This document shows positions 1 to 9,078 of a DNA stretch of 64,000 bases, one piece after another; position 1 is the first letter of the stretch; every line of letters starts with the position of its first letter. Under the pieces are notes generated by a model. The model did no database searches. It was not told the DNA's origin and worked only from the letters and a program-made list of their open reading frames with translations. The stretch covers positions 90,339-154,338 of the forward strand of contig CAJUOB010000002.1 of NCBI GenBank assembly GCA_910587915.1, read 5' to 3'. Source of the DNA: an uncultured Muribaculaceae bacterium. GTDB taxonomy: Bacteria; Bacteroidota; Bacteroidia; Bacteroidales; Muribaculaceae. The position numbers were made by a program, and so were the translations under genes.

Positions 1-22
1 TCGCTCGGCAAAAACAAATAAA

Positions 23-55
23 TTTGGTTTTGCACTCGACTTATTCGTATTTTTG
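23..55 (+). promoter_or_regulatory. Bacteroidetes-type promoter for the S9 peptidase operon
   Basis: A TTTG box at 23-26 is followed, after 21 bp, by TATTTTTG at 48-55. This matches the Bacteroidetes sigma-ABfr consensus (TTTG, then TAnnTTTG). The coding start at 84 would leave a leader of roughly 25 bases. Read from sequence; no transcript data. Confidence 0.6.
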
Positions 56-83
56 CACTCAAATCACATACTTTCAATACAGA

Positions 84-2144
84 ATGAATAAATTAGCAAT
101 GACTGCGAGCGCCATGCTTATAGCGGCTACCGCCGCTACCGGCGGCAATCGATTCAACATCGATGTCCTCGAGCAGCTCGGACGCGTCAGCGCACCCTGT
201 GTCGCCCCCGATGGCAAAACGGTGCTTTTCGGCGTATCCTATGAGAATCTGGCCGAGAATAACTCTAACAACGACCTCTACCTTATCGAAATCGACAGTG
301 AGAAAGCACCTGTCAAAATCACCGACACACCCAAGAGCGAAAGCTCGGCTGTGTGGATTGCCAACGGCAGCAAGATAGCATTCATCTATCCCGATGCCGA
401 CGGCAACGCCCAGATGTGGACCATGAATCCCGACGGCACCAACCGTGTGCAGGCCACCGAGCATCCCGGCGGTATCTCGGGCTTCCTGCTGTCGCCCGAC
501 GAGAAAAAAGTAGTGGTGATCGGCAACGTGAAATATGCCCGCAATGCAGGCGACCTCTACCCCGACCTGCCCAAAGCTACAGGCCGCGTGATCGACGACC
601 TTATGTACAAGCACTGGGATGAATGGGTGACCGAAATACCCCACCCTTTCGTTGGCTCTTTCGACGGCGCCAAGGTTTCCGGACTCAAGGATATCATGGC
701 CGACGAGCCCTTCGAGGCACCGATGAAGCCCTTCGGCGGTGTAGAGTCGTTCGCATGGCACCCCAACAGCGAAATGCTGGTGTATGTATCGCGCAAAAAG
801 ACCGGTATGGAATACGCACTTTCCACCAATTCCGATCTCTATGCCTATGATCTCGCCACCGGCCAGACCCGCAACCTCACCGAAGGTATGATGGGCTACG
901 ACACCGCACCGGCATTCTCACCCGACGGAAACTATCTCGCTTGGCTTTCGATGGAACACGATGGCTACGAAAGCGACCGCAACCGTCTGTTCGTGCTCAA
1001 CTGCAAGACCGCCGAGAAATACGAACTTCCCGGCAACTGGGACTATTCGATCGACGAATTCTCGTGGGCTCCCGACGGAAAGTCGATCGTATTCATAGCT
1101 CCTAAGGACGGTGTTATCCCCGTGTTCGAAGTGGCCATGAAGAAAGGTGCAGCCCCTGTGCAACTTGTCGACGTGCAGGCCGACTTCACATCGCTGCAGG
1201 TGACCCGCGACTACATCGTGACCATGATGCACTCGATGCTCCGCCCCAATGAGGTGATGACCATCGCTCGTAACCCCAAGGGACGCCGCACAGCGCTTTG
1301 GGAGCTCACCGATATCAACGGTGATATCTTCGCTAATCTCGACATGCCCTACGTGGAAAAACGCCTCGTGCCGACCACCGACGGCAAGCAGATGACCACA
1401 TGGGTGGTATATCCTCCTCACTTCGACAAAAACAAGAAATATCCTGCGCTTCTCTACTGCCAGGGTGGTCCTCAGTCGCCTGTAAGCCAGTTCTGGAGCT
1501 ACCGCTGGAACCTCGCCCTCATGGCTGCAGAAGGCTATGTGGTGATAGCACCCAACCGCCGCGGTCTCCCCGGCTTCGGTTCTGAGTGGAACGCCCAGAT
1601 ATCCAAGGACTATCCCGGACAGAACATGGCCGACTACCTTGCAGCTGTCGACGACCTGAAGAAGGAACCCTACATCGACGCAGCACGCATCGGCGCCACC
1701 GGCGCAAGCTACGGCGGCTTCTCCATCTACTACCTCGCAGGCCACCACGAAGGCCGCTTCGCCGCTCTTCTTGCACACGCAGGTATATTCAACATGGAAG
1801 CCCAGTATCTGGAAACCGAAGAGATGTGGTTCGCCAACTGGGACATGGGTGGAGCATTCTGGGAAAAGGACAATGCTGCCGCACAGCGCACATTCGCCAA
1901 CTCGCCCCACCGCTTCGTCGACCGCTGGGACACCCCCATCATGATATCGCACGGCGAATACGACTACCGCATCCTCGCTTCGCAGGGTATGTCGGCGTTC
2001 AATGCCGCCAAACTCCGTGGCATACCGGCCGAGATGGTGGTATTCCCCGACGAGAACCACTGGATCCTCAAGCCGCAGAATGCCGTTCTCTGGCAGCGAC
2101 TCTTCTTCCGCTGGTTCGACAAATGGCTTAAACCCGAAAAATAA
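84..2144 (+). CDS. S9 family prolyl oligopeptidase-like dipeptidyl peptidase, secreted
   Basis: A 686-residue serine peptidase of clan SC, family S9 (DPP/acylaminoacyl-peptidase type), which trims short peptides. The N-terminal half is a beta-propeller with repeated WxPDGxxIxF-like blades, and the C-terminal half is an alpha/beta hydrolase. The nucleophile is Ser542 in GASYGG, with Asp627 in GEYDYR and His659 in DENHW completing the triad. I start it at 84 rather than the earlier in-frame ATG at 24, because the promoter lies between them and MNKLAMTASAMLIAATA gives a signal peptide, which points to the periplasm. It heads an operon whose next gene begins 2 bp after the stop. The exact peptide preference cannot be read from sequence. 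Confidence 0.93.
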   Translation: MNKLAMTASAMLIAATAATGGNRFNIDVLEQLGRVSAPCVAPDGKTVLFGVSYENLAENNSNNDLYLIEIDSEKAPVKITDTPKSESSAVWIANGSKIAFIYPDADGNAQMWTMNPDGTNRVQATEHPGGISGFLLSPDEKKVVVIGNVKYARNAGDLYPDLPKATGRVIDDLMYKHWDEWVTEIPHPFVGSFDGAKVSGLKDIMADEPFEAPMKPFGGVESFAWHPNSEMLVYVSRKKTGMEYALSTNSDLYAYDLATGQTRNLTEGMMGYDTAPAFSPDGNYLAWLSMEHDGYESDRNRLFVLNCKTAEKYELPGNWDYSIDEFSWAPDGKSIVFIAPKDGVIPVFEVAMKKGAAPVQLVDVQADFTSLQVTRDYIVTMMHSMLRPNEVMTIARNPKGRRTALWELTDINGDIFANLDMPYVEKRLVPTTDGKQMTTWVVYPPHFDKNKKYPALLYCQGGPQSPVSQFWSYRWNLALMAAEGYVVIAPNRRGLPGFGSEWNAQISKDYPGQNMADYLAAVDDLKKEPYIDAARIGATGASYGGFSIYYLAGHHEGRFAALLAHAGIFNMEAQYLETEEMWFANWDMGGAFWEKDNAAAQRTFANSPHRFVDRWDTPIMISHGEYDYRILASQGMSAFNAAKLRGIPAEMVVFPDENHWILKPQNAVLWQRLFFRWFDKWLKPEK

Positions 2145-2146
2145 CC

Positions 2147-2686
2147 TTGTCGAAAGCAAGTCTTAAGAAAGAACTCAGTCACCTCGACCACAGTCAGTTG
2201 GTCGAGGTGATTCTTAACGCATATTCATCGTCGAAAGAAGCCAAGGACTATTTCGAATTTTTCCTCAATCCCGATGCCGACGCACTTCTCGATAAAAAAA
2301 TCGACATGATAGCCAAAGAGCTCACACGCTCGAAGCGCGGCTACTCAAAGGCCCGCATCAGCGTGATACGCAGCGCTATCAAGGATTTCGGGGCCTACGG
2401 CGTGGGCGATGAGTATGTATACAAACTTATGTACCGCACCATCCGCATGATTGTGGGTATGGAGAGGTACTATTACTACCCCGACGCTCTCAACAACGGG
2501 GTGCTTAAACTCGCCACCGAATATATGGTCCTCGCCAACAAGCTCGAATGCGTAGCTGAGGCCTTGGAGCAACTCCAGACACTCGAAACCGAGGACATTG
2601 GCCGCAAAGGATACCGCACAAAGGTATTGACGGCGGCACGCGAAGCTTTAAACGAAATCACAGTACTTAAACCAACAAAAAAATGA
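2147..2686 (+). CDS. DUF6155 family protein, TTG start
   Basis: A 179-residue cytosolic protein of a family widespread in Bacteroidetes and without known function (DUF6155, recognised from the N-terminal SKASLKKELSHLDHSQLVE pattern and the FFLNPD motif that follows). It is largely helical and rich in Lys/Arg, with no signal peptide or membrane segment. The start is a TTG two bases after the S9 peptidase stop. No ATG lies near the conserved N-terminus, so TTG is the only start that keeps the family's beginning. Its stop overlaps the next ATG by 4 bp, so the three genes are probably translationally coupled. Function unknown. Confidence 0.8.
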   Translation: MSKASLKKELSHLDHSQLVEVILNAYSSSKEAKDYFEFFLNPDADALLDKKIDMIAKELTRSKRGYSKARISVIRSAIKDFGAYGVGDEYVYKLMYRTIRMIVGMERYYYYPDALNNGVLKLATEYMVLANKLECVAEALEQLQTLETEDIGRKGYRTKVLTAAREALNEITVLKPTKK

Positions 2687-3417
2687 AACTGAAAGGTATA
2701 ATGGCAGCCGCCGCACTTGTGTGCGCTTTCGCTGCATCGGCACAGTATGCTCCTACCAAAGAAGGAATGGTTCTCGACTACAAATCGACAGTGAAAGATG
2801 TCGAAAAACCGGTGGAAAGCACCGACTCGGTGAAAAGTGTGACAACTGCCGATGGCGTGACAACCGTCAGCATCAAGTCATGTCTGCACTCCGACAATCC
2901 TCTGGCCGATGATATGGTGATATACACCAGCTACAAATACACTACCCCCGATGCACCCACCACAGTGGTGATGATGAGTGCCGAAGAATTCAAGAAATTC
3001 ATACTCAATATAACCAAAATGGCACTTGAGGAGGCCGGCCAGTACAGCGAGTCTCTCTTCAAAGAAGCAACCGATGCAATGAAGGCCAAGGGCGAGCTCT
3101 CGCTGGAGCTTAACCCCAAAGGTGCGGTAGGCGACAAGATTGCCAACTCGCGTCTACGCCTCGACATGGGTATGCAGGCTGCTACCATGTTTGTGTCGAA
3201 CGGTGCCATCGCAGGATATGAAGACGTGACTGTGTCCGCCGGTACGTTCGCCAACTGCATCAAGGTGACCTACGAAAGCCGCGAAAATTCGGCTCAGGGC
3301 AACCAAAAGCATTATGTCACCGCTTGGTATGCTCCCGAAACAGGTCTTGTGAAGGAAGTAAAAACCGACAAGAAAGGCAATGTCCTCGAAGAGCAGGAAC
3401 TCGTTTCTATAAAATAA
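2683..3417 (+). CDS. TapB-like (DUF3108-like) secreted protein
   Basis: A 244-residue exported protein. MKLKGIMAAAALVCAFAASA is a type I signal peptide. The mature part is beta-rich, built from strand pairs of the type VTTADGVTTVSIKS, and ends with a conserved region where a Cys precedes KVTYES and the sequence then reads YVTAWYAPETGLVKEV. That ending is typical of the TapB/DUF3108-like proteins common in Bacteroidales, which are thought to be periplasmic or outer-membrane-associated beta-barrel-like proteins. It overlaps the DUF6155 gene by 4 bp (ATGA) and is the last gene before a terminator. No catalytic motif is visible; the family assignment is by pattern and the function is unknown. Confidence 0.65.
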   Translation: MKLKGIMAAAALVCAFAASAQYAPTKEGMVLDYKSTVKDVEKPVESTDSVKSVTTADGVTTVSIKSCLHSDNPLADDMVIYTSYKYTTPDAPTTVVMMSAEEFKKFILNITKMALEEAGQYSESLFKEATDAMKAKGELSLELNPKGAVGDKIANSRLRLDMGMQAATMFVSNGAIAGYEDVTVSAGTFANCIKVTYESRENSAQGNQKHYVTAWYAPETGLVKEVKTDKKGNVLEEQELVSIK

Positions 3418-3441
3418 GATAGAAGGATATATTCTAAAGAG

Positions 3442-3476
3442 CAGGAGTCGTTTTGTATAACGGCTCCTGTTTTTTT
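3442..3476 (+). terminator. Rho-independent terminator of the S9 peptidase operon
   Basis: CAGGAGTCG at 3442-3450 pairs with CGGCTCCTG at 3461-3469 (one G-U pair), followed by a run of T. It lies 25 bp after the last stop codon. Confidence 0.85.
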
Positions 3477-3515
3477 CGCAACATTGGGGGATGTGTGCTG
3501 TGGTAACATAATATC

Positions 3516-3664
3516 GCCTCTCCGAGGCTATCTTATGGAGTTCGGCCATGTCCCCGGGTTGCACCCGGGGTTAGAGACAATGTCGTGGCTCCGCCACTCT
3601 GTGGTATGGGTGTTATGGCACCGCTACGCGTTTTAGCGGTCGGAAGAGCTAAAACGCTATGCGG
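3516..3664. repeat. Cluster of short GC-rich palindromes (REP/BIME-like)
   Basis: Four hairpins follow one another between two gene 3' ends: GCCTC-tcc-GAGGC (3516-3528), CCCCGGGT-tgc-ACCCGGGG (3552-3570), GTGGC-tcc-GCCAC (3585-3597), and a long one with GCGTTTTAGC/GCTAAAACGC (3628-3637/3648-3657) extended by CCGC/GCGG. None has a U-run. This resembles mosaic repetitive extragenic palindromes. Similar material occurs near 27600, 38430, 46380 and 53600. Confidence 0.6.
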
Positions 3665-3704
3665 CCTTCTTTGAGGTGTTGCGATGAGGATTGTATGGGG
3701 TGTG

Positions 3705-4673
3705 TTATTTTGTGGGGGAGAGACCGATGGTGCGGAGCCAGGTGAGCATGTCGGTGTAGACGAGGGTACGCACGGATGGCCGGGATAGCACGAGGTCGTG
3801 GAGACCGTCGGGCACGGTGACTTCGGTGACATCGCCGCCGAGGTGGCGGCCGTGGCGGGCTATGCGCTCGACATCGAGAATGGCATCGGCATGGCTATAC
3901 TTGTCGCGGCTGTCGCCTTTACGGACCGATGTGGATGAATGCATCAAAAGTACCGGTACTTTTATGTCGGCATGGTGTAGCTGTCTCTGCGCGATGTCGA
4001 TGGCCCGTACCCATCCGGCGTCGACATCGGGAAGAACATCGGGCTTCCAATCCCTGCGATAGTCCCACTCTCCGCCGAAATCTGTGAGCAGACTCTCGGC
4101 ATATCCCCGGTCAGGCTTCTGGTGCACAGGAATGTCGGGGAAAAGACGTCCGGCAGCTCTAAGAGCAGGAATAGCCATACGTGCAGCCAGCGGTAGATTC
4201 CAGTCGAGGAAAGGACTGTTCAATATCAAGGCTTTCACAGCCTCATCGGGCGACTCCGACATATATAGGGCCGTGGTAAGGCCGCCGGTGGAATGTCCGA
4301 GAAGCACAATTTTACTGATAGTATCGGCTTTCATCTGTGTGATGGCGGCATTTATGTCGGCAAAATATTCGTGCAGGTCGCGCACCTGAAACATCTTCTG
4401 TCCCGGGAGCAACGAACGGCCATATTTACGCAAATCGACAGCGTAGAATGCATATCCGGCACGCACGAACATAGCTGCCATCTCGGCCTGAAAGAAATAG
4501 TCGCTGAAACCATGCACATAGAGCACGCCTATGGTCCGCGGCGAAGGGACGACACTACGCACGATGGTGCAACGCACATGGCCCGAATAGTCGTCGGGCT
4601 GCTGCACGTATTTCATCCGGAAGCCATCGCCAAGACAGCTGTCGGGAAGCCAATCTATGTTATCTGTATCCAT
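3705..4673 (-). CDS. Alpha/beta hydrolase (serine aminopeptidase S33 / monoacylglycerol-lipase-like)
   Basis: A 322-residue cytosolic alpha/beta hydrolase. GVLYVHGFSDY gives the oxyanion HG motif, the nucleophile is Ser128 in GHSTGG, and His292 in DGLHDLVLS completes the triad. It resembles the Hydrolase_4 family of lysophospholipases and monoacylglycerol lipases; the true ester or amide substrate is unknown. I start it at MDTDNIDWLP, 35 bp after the stop of the sensor gene, because the longer in-frame extension runs back into that gene and has no family similarity. It is probably co-transcribed with the sensor, so it may be linked to the sugar region, but nothing in it is sugar-specific. No signal peptide is visible. 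Confidence 0.85.
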   Translation of the reverse strand: MDTDNIDWLPDSCLGDGFRMKYVQQPDDYSGHVRCTIVRSVVPSPRTIGVLYVHGFSDYFFQAEMAAMFVRAGYAFYAVDLRKYGRSLLPGQKMFQVRDLHEYFADINAAITQMKADTISKIVLLGHSTGGLTTALYMSESPDEAVKALILNSPFLDWNLPLAARMAIPALRAAGRLFPDIPVHQKPDRGYAESLLTDFGGEWDYRRDWKPDVLPDVDAGWVRAIDIAQRQLHHADIKVPVLLMHSSTSVRKGDSRDKYSHADAILDVERIARHGRHLGGDVTEVTVPDGLHDLVLSRPSVRTLVYTDMLTWLRTIGLSPTK

Positions 4674-4708
4674 ATAAGTAGAACACGGGCGGTAGCCATG
4701 ATGTTCGG

Positions 4709-7700
4709 CTACTTCATGCGGGCAACATAGTCGGATGGATTTACCCCGAATTCTTCCTTGAAACACTGGCGGAAATAGGGTGTGGAATTGATACCAACCT
4801 TGAACGATACTTCGGAGATGGTGAATTTGCCCTGAGCGAGCAACTGCTCGGCCACCTGCATGCGCACCTTACGGATGTATTCATTCGGCGACAGGCCAGT
4901 GAGGGCCTTGACCTTACGGTAGAGCGTGGCACGCGACATACACATGGTGTCGGACAGGAATGCCACGTCGACATTTTCCGATGAAATGTGGTCGCTTACG
5001 GCACTATGGAGCCTATCGAGGAAGTCGCGGTCGAGGGGGGAAAGCTCGTGGGTTTCCTCGGCGACTTCGGGAGTATCGGCTACCGGCTCCTCCGGAGCAG
5101 ATAGTTTCATGACTGGAGCGACGGCCGAAGCCTGCCGCTCGCGCGACCGCAGGATGTTATTCACACGGCTTATAAGCAGCTGTGTGCTGAATGGCTTGGT
5201 GAGATACGAATCGGCACCGGCGGTGTATCCGTCCTCGCGGTCGAGGTCGTCGTCTTTCGCCGTTAGCACCACCACAGGGATGTGGCTGGTACATATGTCG
5301 TTCTTCAACTGACGCGTCATCTCGAGTCCATCCATCACAGGCATCATTATGTCGGTGATGATAATGTCGGGCATTATGGAGCGAGCCATCTCGAGGCCTT
5401 CCTGACCGTCGGCTGCGGTCCGCACTTCGAAAAGGTCGGTGAAAGATTCCTTGATGTACTCTCTGAGGTCGTCGTTATCCTCCACTAAGAGCACAACCGG
5501 ACGCTGCCGGTCGGCCACACTTGCCGGCACGACATCCTCTGTTCCGGCGGGCTCGGCCACAACCGACGCACCATTCTCATCGGGATGTATGGCTTCGGGG
5601 TAGTTTTCATCGCACCACAGACGGAGAGTGAATACGGTTCCTTCATTGAGCTTTGAATCGACCGAGATAGTGCCGTGATGCAGCTCCGTGAGATTCTTCA
5701 CCAAAGCCAGACCGATACCGGTGCCTGAAGCCTGATGGCGACCTTTCTCCTGATAATATCGGTCGAAAATGTGTGGAAGCGCATCGGCGGCTATGCCATA
5801 GCCGGTGTCGCCCACGGTAATCTCCACGAAATCGCGACCTTGCTCCATACCCTTGCGGCAGCGTATGTCGATGGTGCCTTTGGGGGTGTATTTGAGTGCG
5901 TTGGATATGAGATTATCGAGAATCATGCCGACGGCTTCCTTGTCGTAGGGCATGACTATGGTCTCGGGATCGGCCGATATATTGATTTTGATTTTCGATC
6001 CGCTGATGAGTTCCTTGTACTTGAGGGCAGCCTCGTAGACCGTCGACACGATATTCCCGGTCATGATGCACAGGCGTTTGTTTGCGGTCTCGCTCTTGCG
6101 GAAGTCGAGAATCTGGTTGACCAGCGAAAGAAGCTTTCGTGCGTTGCGGTTGATGATGGTGATACGCTGCCGTTCGCGCTCGGAAAGGCCATCGCCACGA
6201 AGGCTATCCTCGAGAGGACCTACTATAAGAGTGAGAGGTGTGCGGAGCTCGTGGGTGACATTGGTATAGAAGCGGAGACGCTCATCGGCGAGCTCACGGT
6301 CCTGCAGACGCTGCTTTTTCTCGAGTTGATAGAGCGATTCAGCCTTGATGCGCTTCTGATAGAAATAGAGCATCGCCAGAACGATGGCGGCGACAAGCAG
6401 GAAATATATCAGTTTAGCCCACCAGGTGAGCCACATAGGTGGCTCGATGGTAATCCTGACGGCCGTAACATCGCCGCTCCATGCCTGATTTCGCATGCGG
6501 GTGTCGACCTCGAAGGTGTATGAGCCCGGTGGAAGATTACGGTACACCACCTGGTTGGAGCCATTTGAGAACCAGTCGTCGTCGAAACCCTTGAGGCGGA
6601 AACGGTACTCCACGCGCCGTGCAAGGCTGTAGTCGACTATGTTTGCGGTAATCGACACCGTATTCTGCTCCGACGAGAGCACAATGCGGTCGGTGGCCTG
6701 CAACTGTCCGAACGTGGCGAGGTCGACACTCTCCTCGCCCGATCCGAAGACCTCGAACTGTGTGATTATGGCCTTTGGGGCATGGCGCACCTCGAGAACT
6801 TCGCGCGGGTTGAAGCGGCATAGCCCGTTGAGCGCTCCGAAGTATATGCGTCCGAGGCTGTCGACAGCCACACTCGAACTCATGAAAGAGCCCAGCGGCG
6901 CGTTGTCGAGATGATCGTAGCTCGATATCTTCCCGTCGGCCACGATGGATATACCTTTATTTGTACTTGCCCAGATATTTCCGTCGCGGTCCTGTGTGAC
7001 AGCGCTCACGAAGCCACTGGCCATTCCATCGGCGTGGCGGTAGTTGATATATGCGGTATCGGCGGGGTTCTCGAAGTGCACGAGTCCTTCGCCTGTGGCA
7101 GCCCATAGCGACCCTCTGTTGTCGAAGAAAAGATCGTTGACTGTATTGGAGGGGAATCCCGAATCGACATTGAACACCTTTAAAAAGTTCATATCCTTAT
7201 CGTAGAGAAGCAGACCGCTGCCAAATGTTCCGACCCAACGGCGACCACGACTGTCGACGGCCACATCGCGGGCCATGTCGACCCTATGGTAATTGCGCAA
7301 ACGGCGTGTGGCGGCATCGAGCTCGTAGACGCCTACCGATCCGGCCACAAAAATAGAGCCGTCGACCTCTGTGATGGAGCGCACATCCTCGTTGACCACG
7401 CTGTCGAGAGGAACTTCGGAGAAACGGCCCGACGCACGGTCGAAGAAGAAAAGACCACCGTTGAAGGCTCCGAACCACATGTTGTTGCGGTCGTCGCACA
7501 GAGCCGCCTGGATATGATTACCGCGGGGAGAACCGCCGAGGCTATTATAGAGCGCAACCCGACGGTCGGCATCGAACACATTCACGCCTCCACCATCGGT
7601 GCCGACCCAAACCAGACCATCCTTATCGACTGCCACGCTTGCAGCGGTGCGGTTCGACAGCGTTGAGGGCTGCGGTTCGACGGAAGCATCGTAGAGTGTG

Positions 7701-8776
7701 AACAGCGGCTGCTGAGAACCGACAAACGCCACTCCTGAGCCCCAGTTTCCCAGCCAGACGTTGCCGAAAGAGTCGGGCGTCATGGTGTGTATACTTGCGT
7801 TGCGGAACTGATCGATACCTCGTGCCAATTCAAGCTCCGGTGGTCTCGACACAGCCTCGGGAGTGAAGCCTTTGGACAGATCGAGCTGGAATACACCGTT
7901 GAACTCGGTGGCAACCCAGTACTTCGACGGCCCCATTGGCTTAATATCGTAGATCATGGCCGACGACAGAGGGCCCGACGGAAGCCGCCGGAACTTTTTA
8001 GTCTCAGGATCGAATGAAGCAAGTCCGCGATCGGTACCCACAAGTACTTTGCCCGACTTGCATGGATAGATGACATAGACCATATTGCCCGGCAATGAAT
8101 CGGGCGAGGCAGGAGAAGCGGTATAGTTGCGTGCAGTGCGTGTGGCGAGCGAGAGCTCCATGAAACCGCTCTTGTGCCCCACATATATAAGGTCGCCGTC
8201 GCCTGAATCGGCCACAGTCCATATGTTGCACAACGGCATGCCTTCTACATTATAATGATTGAAGTGCTCGAAGACGCCCGTGGCGGTGTCGAACACATCG
8301 ACGCCGCCCCAGAATGTGGCCACAAGCAGCTTTCCCGACGACAACGGCATGATGCGCGTCACATCGTCGGTGATGAGCGACGTATTGTCGGCCGGATTGT
8401 GTCGTATCTGGCGTATAGATCCGTCGCTATAGTCAAATGCATTTATACCGGCGCGCTGTGTCCCAATCCACATCACCGAATCGACAGGATCATCGAGGAG
8501 TGTATTCAGTTCATTACCACTCAGCCCATTGGAAGGGTCTGTCTCACTTTTATATACGGGAATGAAGCGTCGCCCATCGAATATGTTGAGACCATCTTCG
8601 GTAGCCACCCACACGACACCGCGTTTGTCCTGGGCGATACTCACCACATAGCTGTTCGACAGGCCGTGTTCGAGGCCGAGCGAACTGACTGTAGCCGGTG
8701 TCGGCAGAGCGGCCGCCACATGTGCGGCCAACGTTATTGAGGCAACAGAAAGATAGAATGCAATCAGGTTTTTCAT
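4709..8776 (-). CDS. Hybrid two-component system sensor/regulator (HTCS)
   Basis: A 1355-residue one-protein signalling system that senses oligosaccharide in the periplasm and acts on DNA in the cytoplasm. In order: signal peptide (1-24), two seven-bladed Reg_prop propellers (about 30-700, repeats like GLVWVGTDGGGVNVFD), a Y_Y_Y domain (about 717-770), one membrane segment (about 790-811), HisKA with phospho-His in FYTNVTHELRTPL (about residue 842), HATPase with N-box NLISNALKYTP and G-box GTGIGLALVKN, a receiver with phospho-Asp in IITDIMMPVMDG (about 1140), and an AraC-type helix-turn-helix at the C-terminus. It is divergent from the SusC/SusD operon, the usual position for a regulator of its own locus. 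The ligand is probably a breakdown product of the target glycan. Confidence 0.97.
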   Translation of the reverse strand: MKNLIAFYLSVASITLAAHVAAALPTPATVSSLGLEHGLSNSYVVSIAQDKRGVVWVATEDGLNIFDGRRFIPVYKSETDPSNGLSGNELNTLLDDPVDSVMWIGTQRAGINAFDYSDGSIRQIRHNPADNTSLITDDVTRIMPLSSGKLLVATFWGGVDVFDTATGVFEHFNHYNVEGMPLCNIWTVADSGDGDLIYVGHKSGFMELSLATRTARNYTASPASPDSLPGNMVYVIYPCKSGKVLVGTDRGLASFDPETKKFRRLPSGPLSSAMIYDIKPMGPSKYWVATEFNGVFQLDLSKGFTPEAVSRPPELELARGIDQFRNASIHTMTPDSFGNVWLGNWGSGVAFVGSQQPLFTLYDASVEPQPSTLSNRTAASVAVDKDGLVWVGTDGGGVNVFDADRRVALYNSLGGSPRGNHIQAALCDDRNNMWFGAFNGGLFFFDRASGRFSEVPLDSVVNEDVRSITEVDGSIFVAGSVGVYELDAATRRLRNYHRVDMARDVAVDSRGRRWVGTFGSGLLLYDKDMNFLKVFNVDSGFPSNTVNDLFFDNRGSLWAATGEGLVHFENPADTAYINYRHADGMASGFVSAVTQDRDGNIWASTNKGISIVADGKISSYDHLDNAPLGSFMSSSVAVDSLGRIYFGALNGLCRFNPREVLEVRHAPKAIITQFEVFGSGEESVDLATFGQLQATDRIVLSSEQNTVSITANIVDYSLARRVEYRFRLKGFDDDWFSNGSNQVVYRNLPPGSYTFEVDTRMRNQAWSGDVTAVRITIEPPMWLTWWAKLIYFLLVAAIVLAMLYFYQKRIKAESLYQLEKKQRLQDRELADERLRFYTNVTHELRTPLTLIVGPLEDSLRGDGLSERERQRITIINRNARKLLSLVNQILDFRKSETANKRLCIMTGNIVSTVYEAALKYKELISGSKIKINISADPETIVMPYDKEAVGMILDNLISNALKYTPKGTIDIRCRKGMEQGRDFVEITVGDTGYGIAADALPHIFDRYYQEKGRHQASGTGIGLALVKNLTELHHGTISVDSKLNEGTVFTLRLWCDENYPEAIHPDENGASVVAEPAGTEDVVPASVADRQRPVVLLVEDNDDLREYIKESFTDLFEVRTAADGQEGLEMARSIMPDIIITDIMMPVMDGLEMTRQLKNDICTSHIPVVVLTAKDDDLDREDGYTAGADSYLTKPFSTQLLISRVNNILRSRERQASAVAPVMKLSAPEEPVADTPEVAEETHELSPLDRDFLDRLHSAVSDHISSENVDVAFLSDTMCMSRATLYRKVKALTGLSPNEYIRKVRMQVAEQLLAQGKFTISEVSFKVGINSTPYFRQCFKEEFGVNPSDYVARMK

Positions 8777-9078
8777 AGTTTCACGAAATCTGACTCAAAT
8801 ATAGTCGTAAATCGTTCAAATACCAACCTCAGACGGATGATTGAATCAATTGTGATGTCTTAATGAGTCAAAACAGACCGAAAAATACACATTTTCGCTA
8901 TAATTTCGCATCCGGTATCGCGCCCGACGCGGTTGCCCGTACAAATAGACCATGAAAAACGCCAATCTTGTCCTTTTTCACTGCATCTGAGCGTGCCCCA
9001 AAGCAACCGGCGCAACCGTACAGACCATACGGACCAATCTTATTGTAATAAATTAACCATAACCTTAAATAACAATTT
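8777..9078. promoter_or_regulatory. Divergent control region between sensor and Sus operon
   Basis: 302 bp without a gene. On the minus strand TATATTTG (8803 to 8796) is a good -7 box for the sensor, with a TTGG about 19 bp upstream. Between 8791 and 8870 lie three TGA/TCA dyads: TGACTCA (8791-8797), TTGAATCAA (about 8841-8850) and TGAGTCA (8864-8870), which could be regulator half-sites. No convincing TAnnTTTG is seen on the plus strand for the 9079 gene, consistent with an activator-dependent promoter. The last 40 bases before 9079 are A/T-rich, the usual Bacteroidetes translation start context. Confidence 0.5.

Noticed and set aside
84..84. The earlier in-frame ATG at 24 as start of the S9 peptidase
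   Set aside because: It precedes the -7 box (48-55) and would add residues without a signal-peptide pattern.
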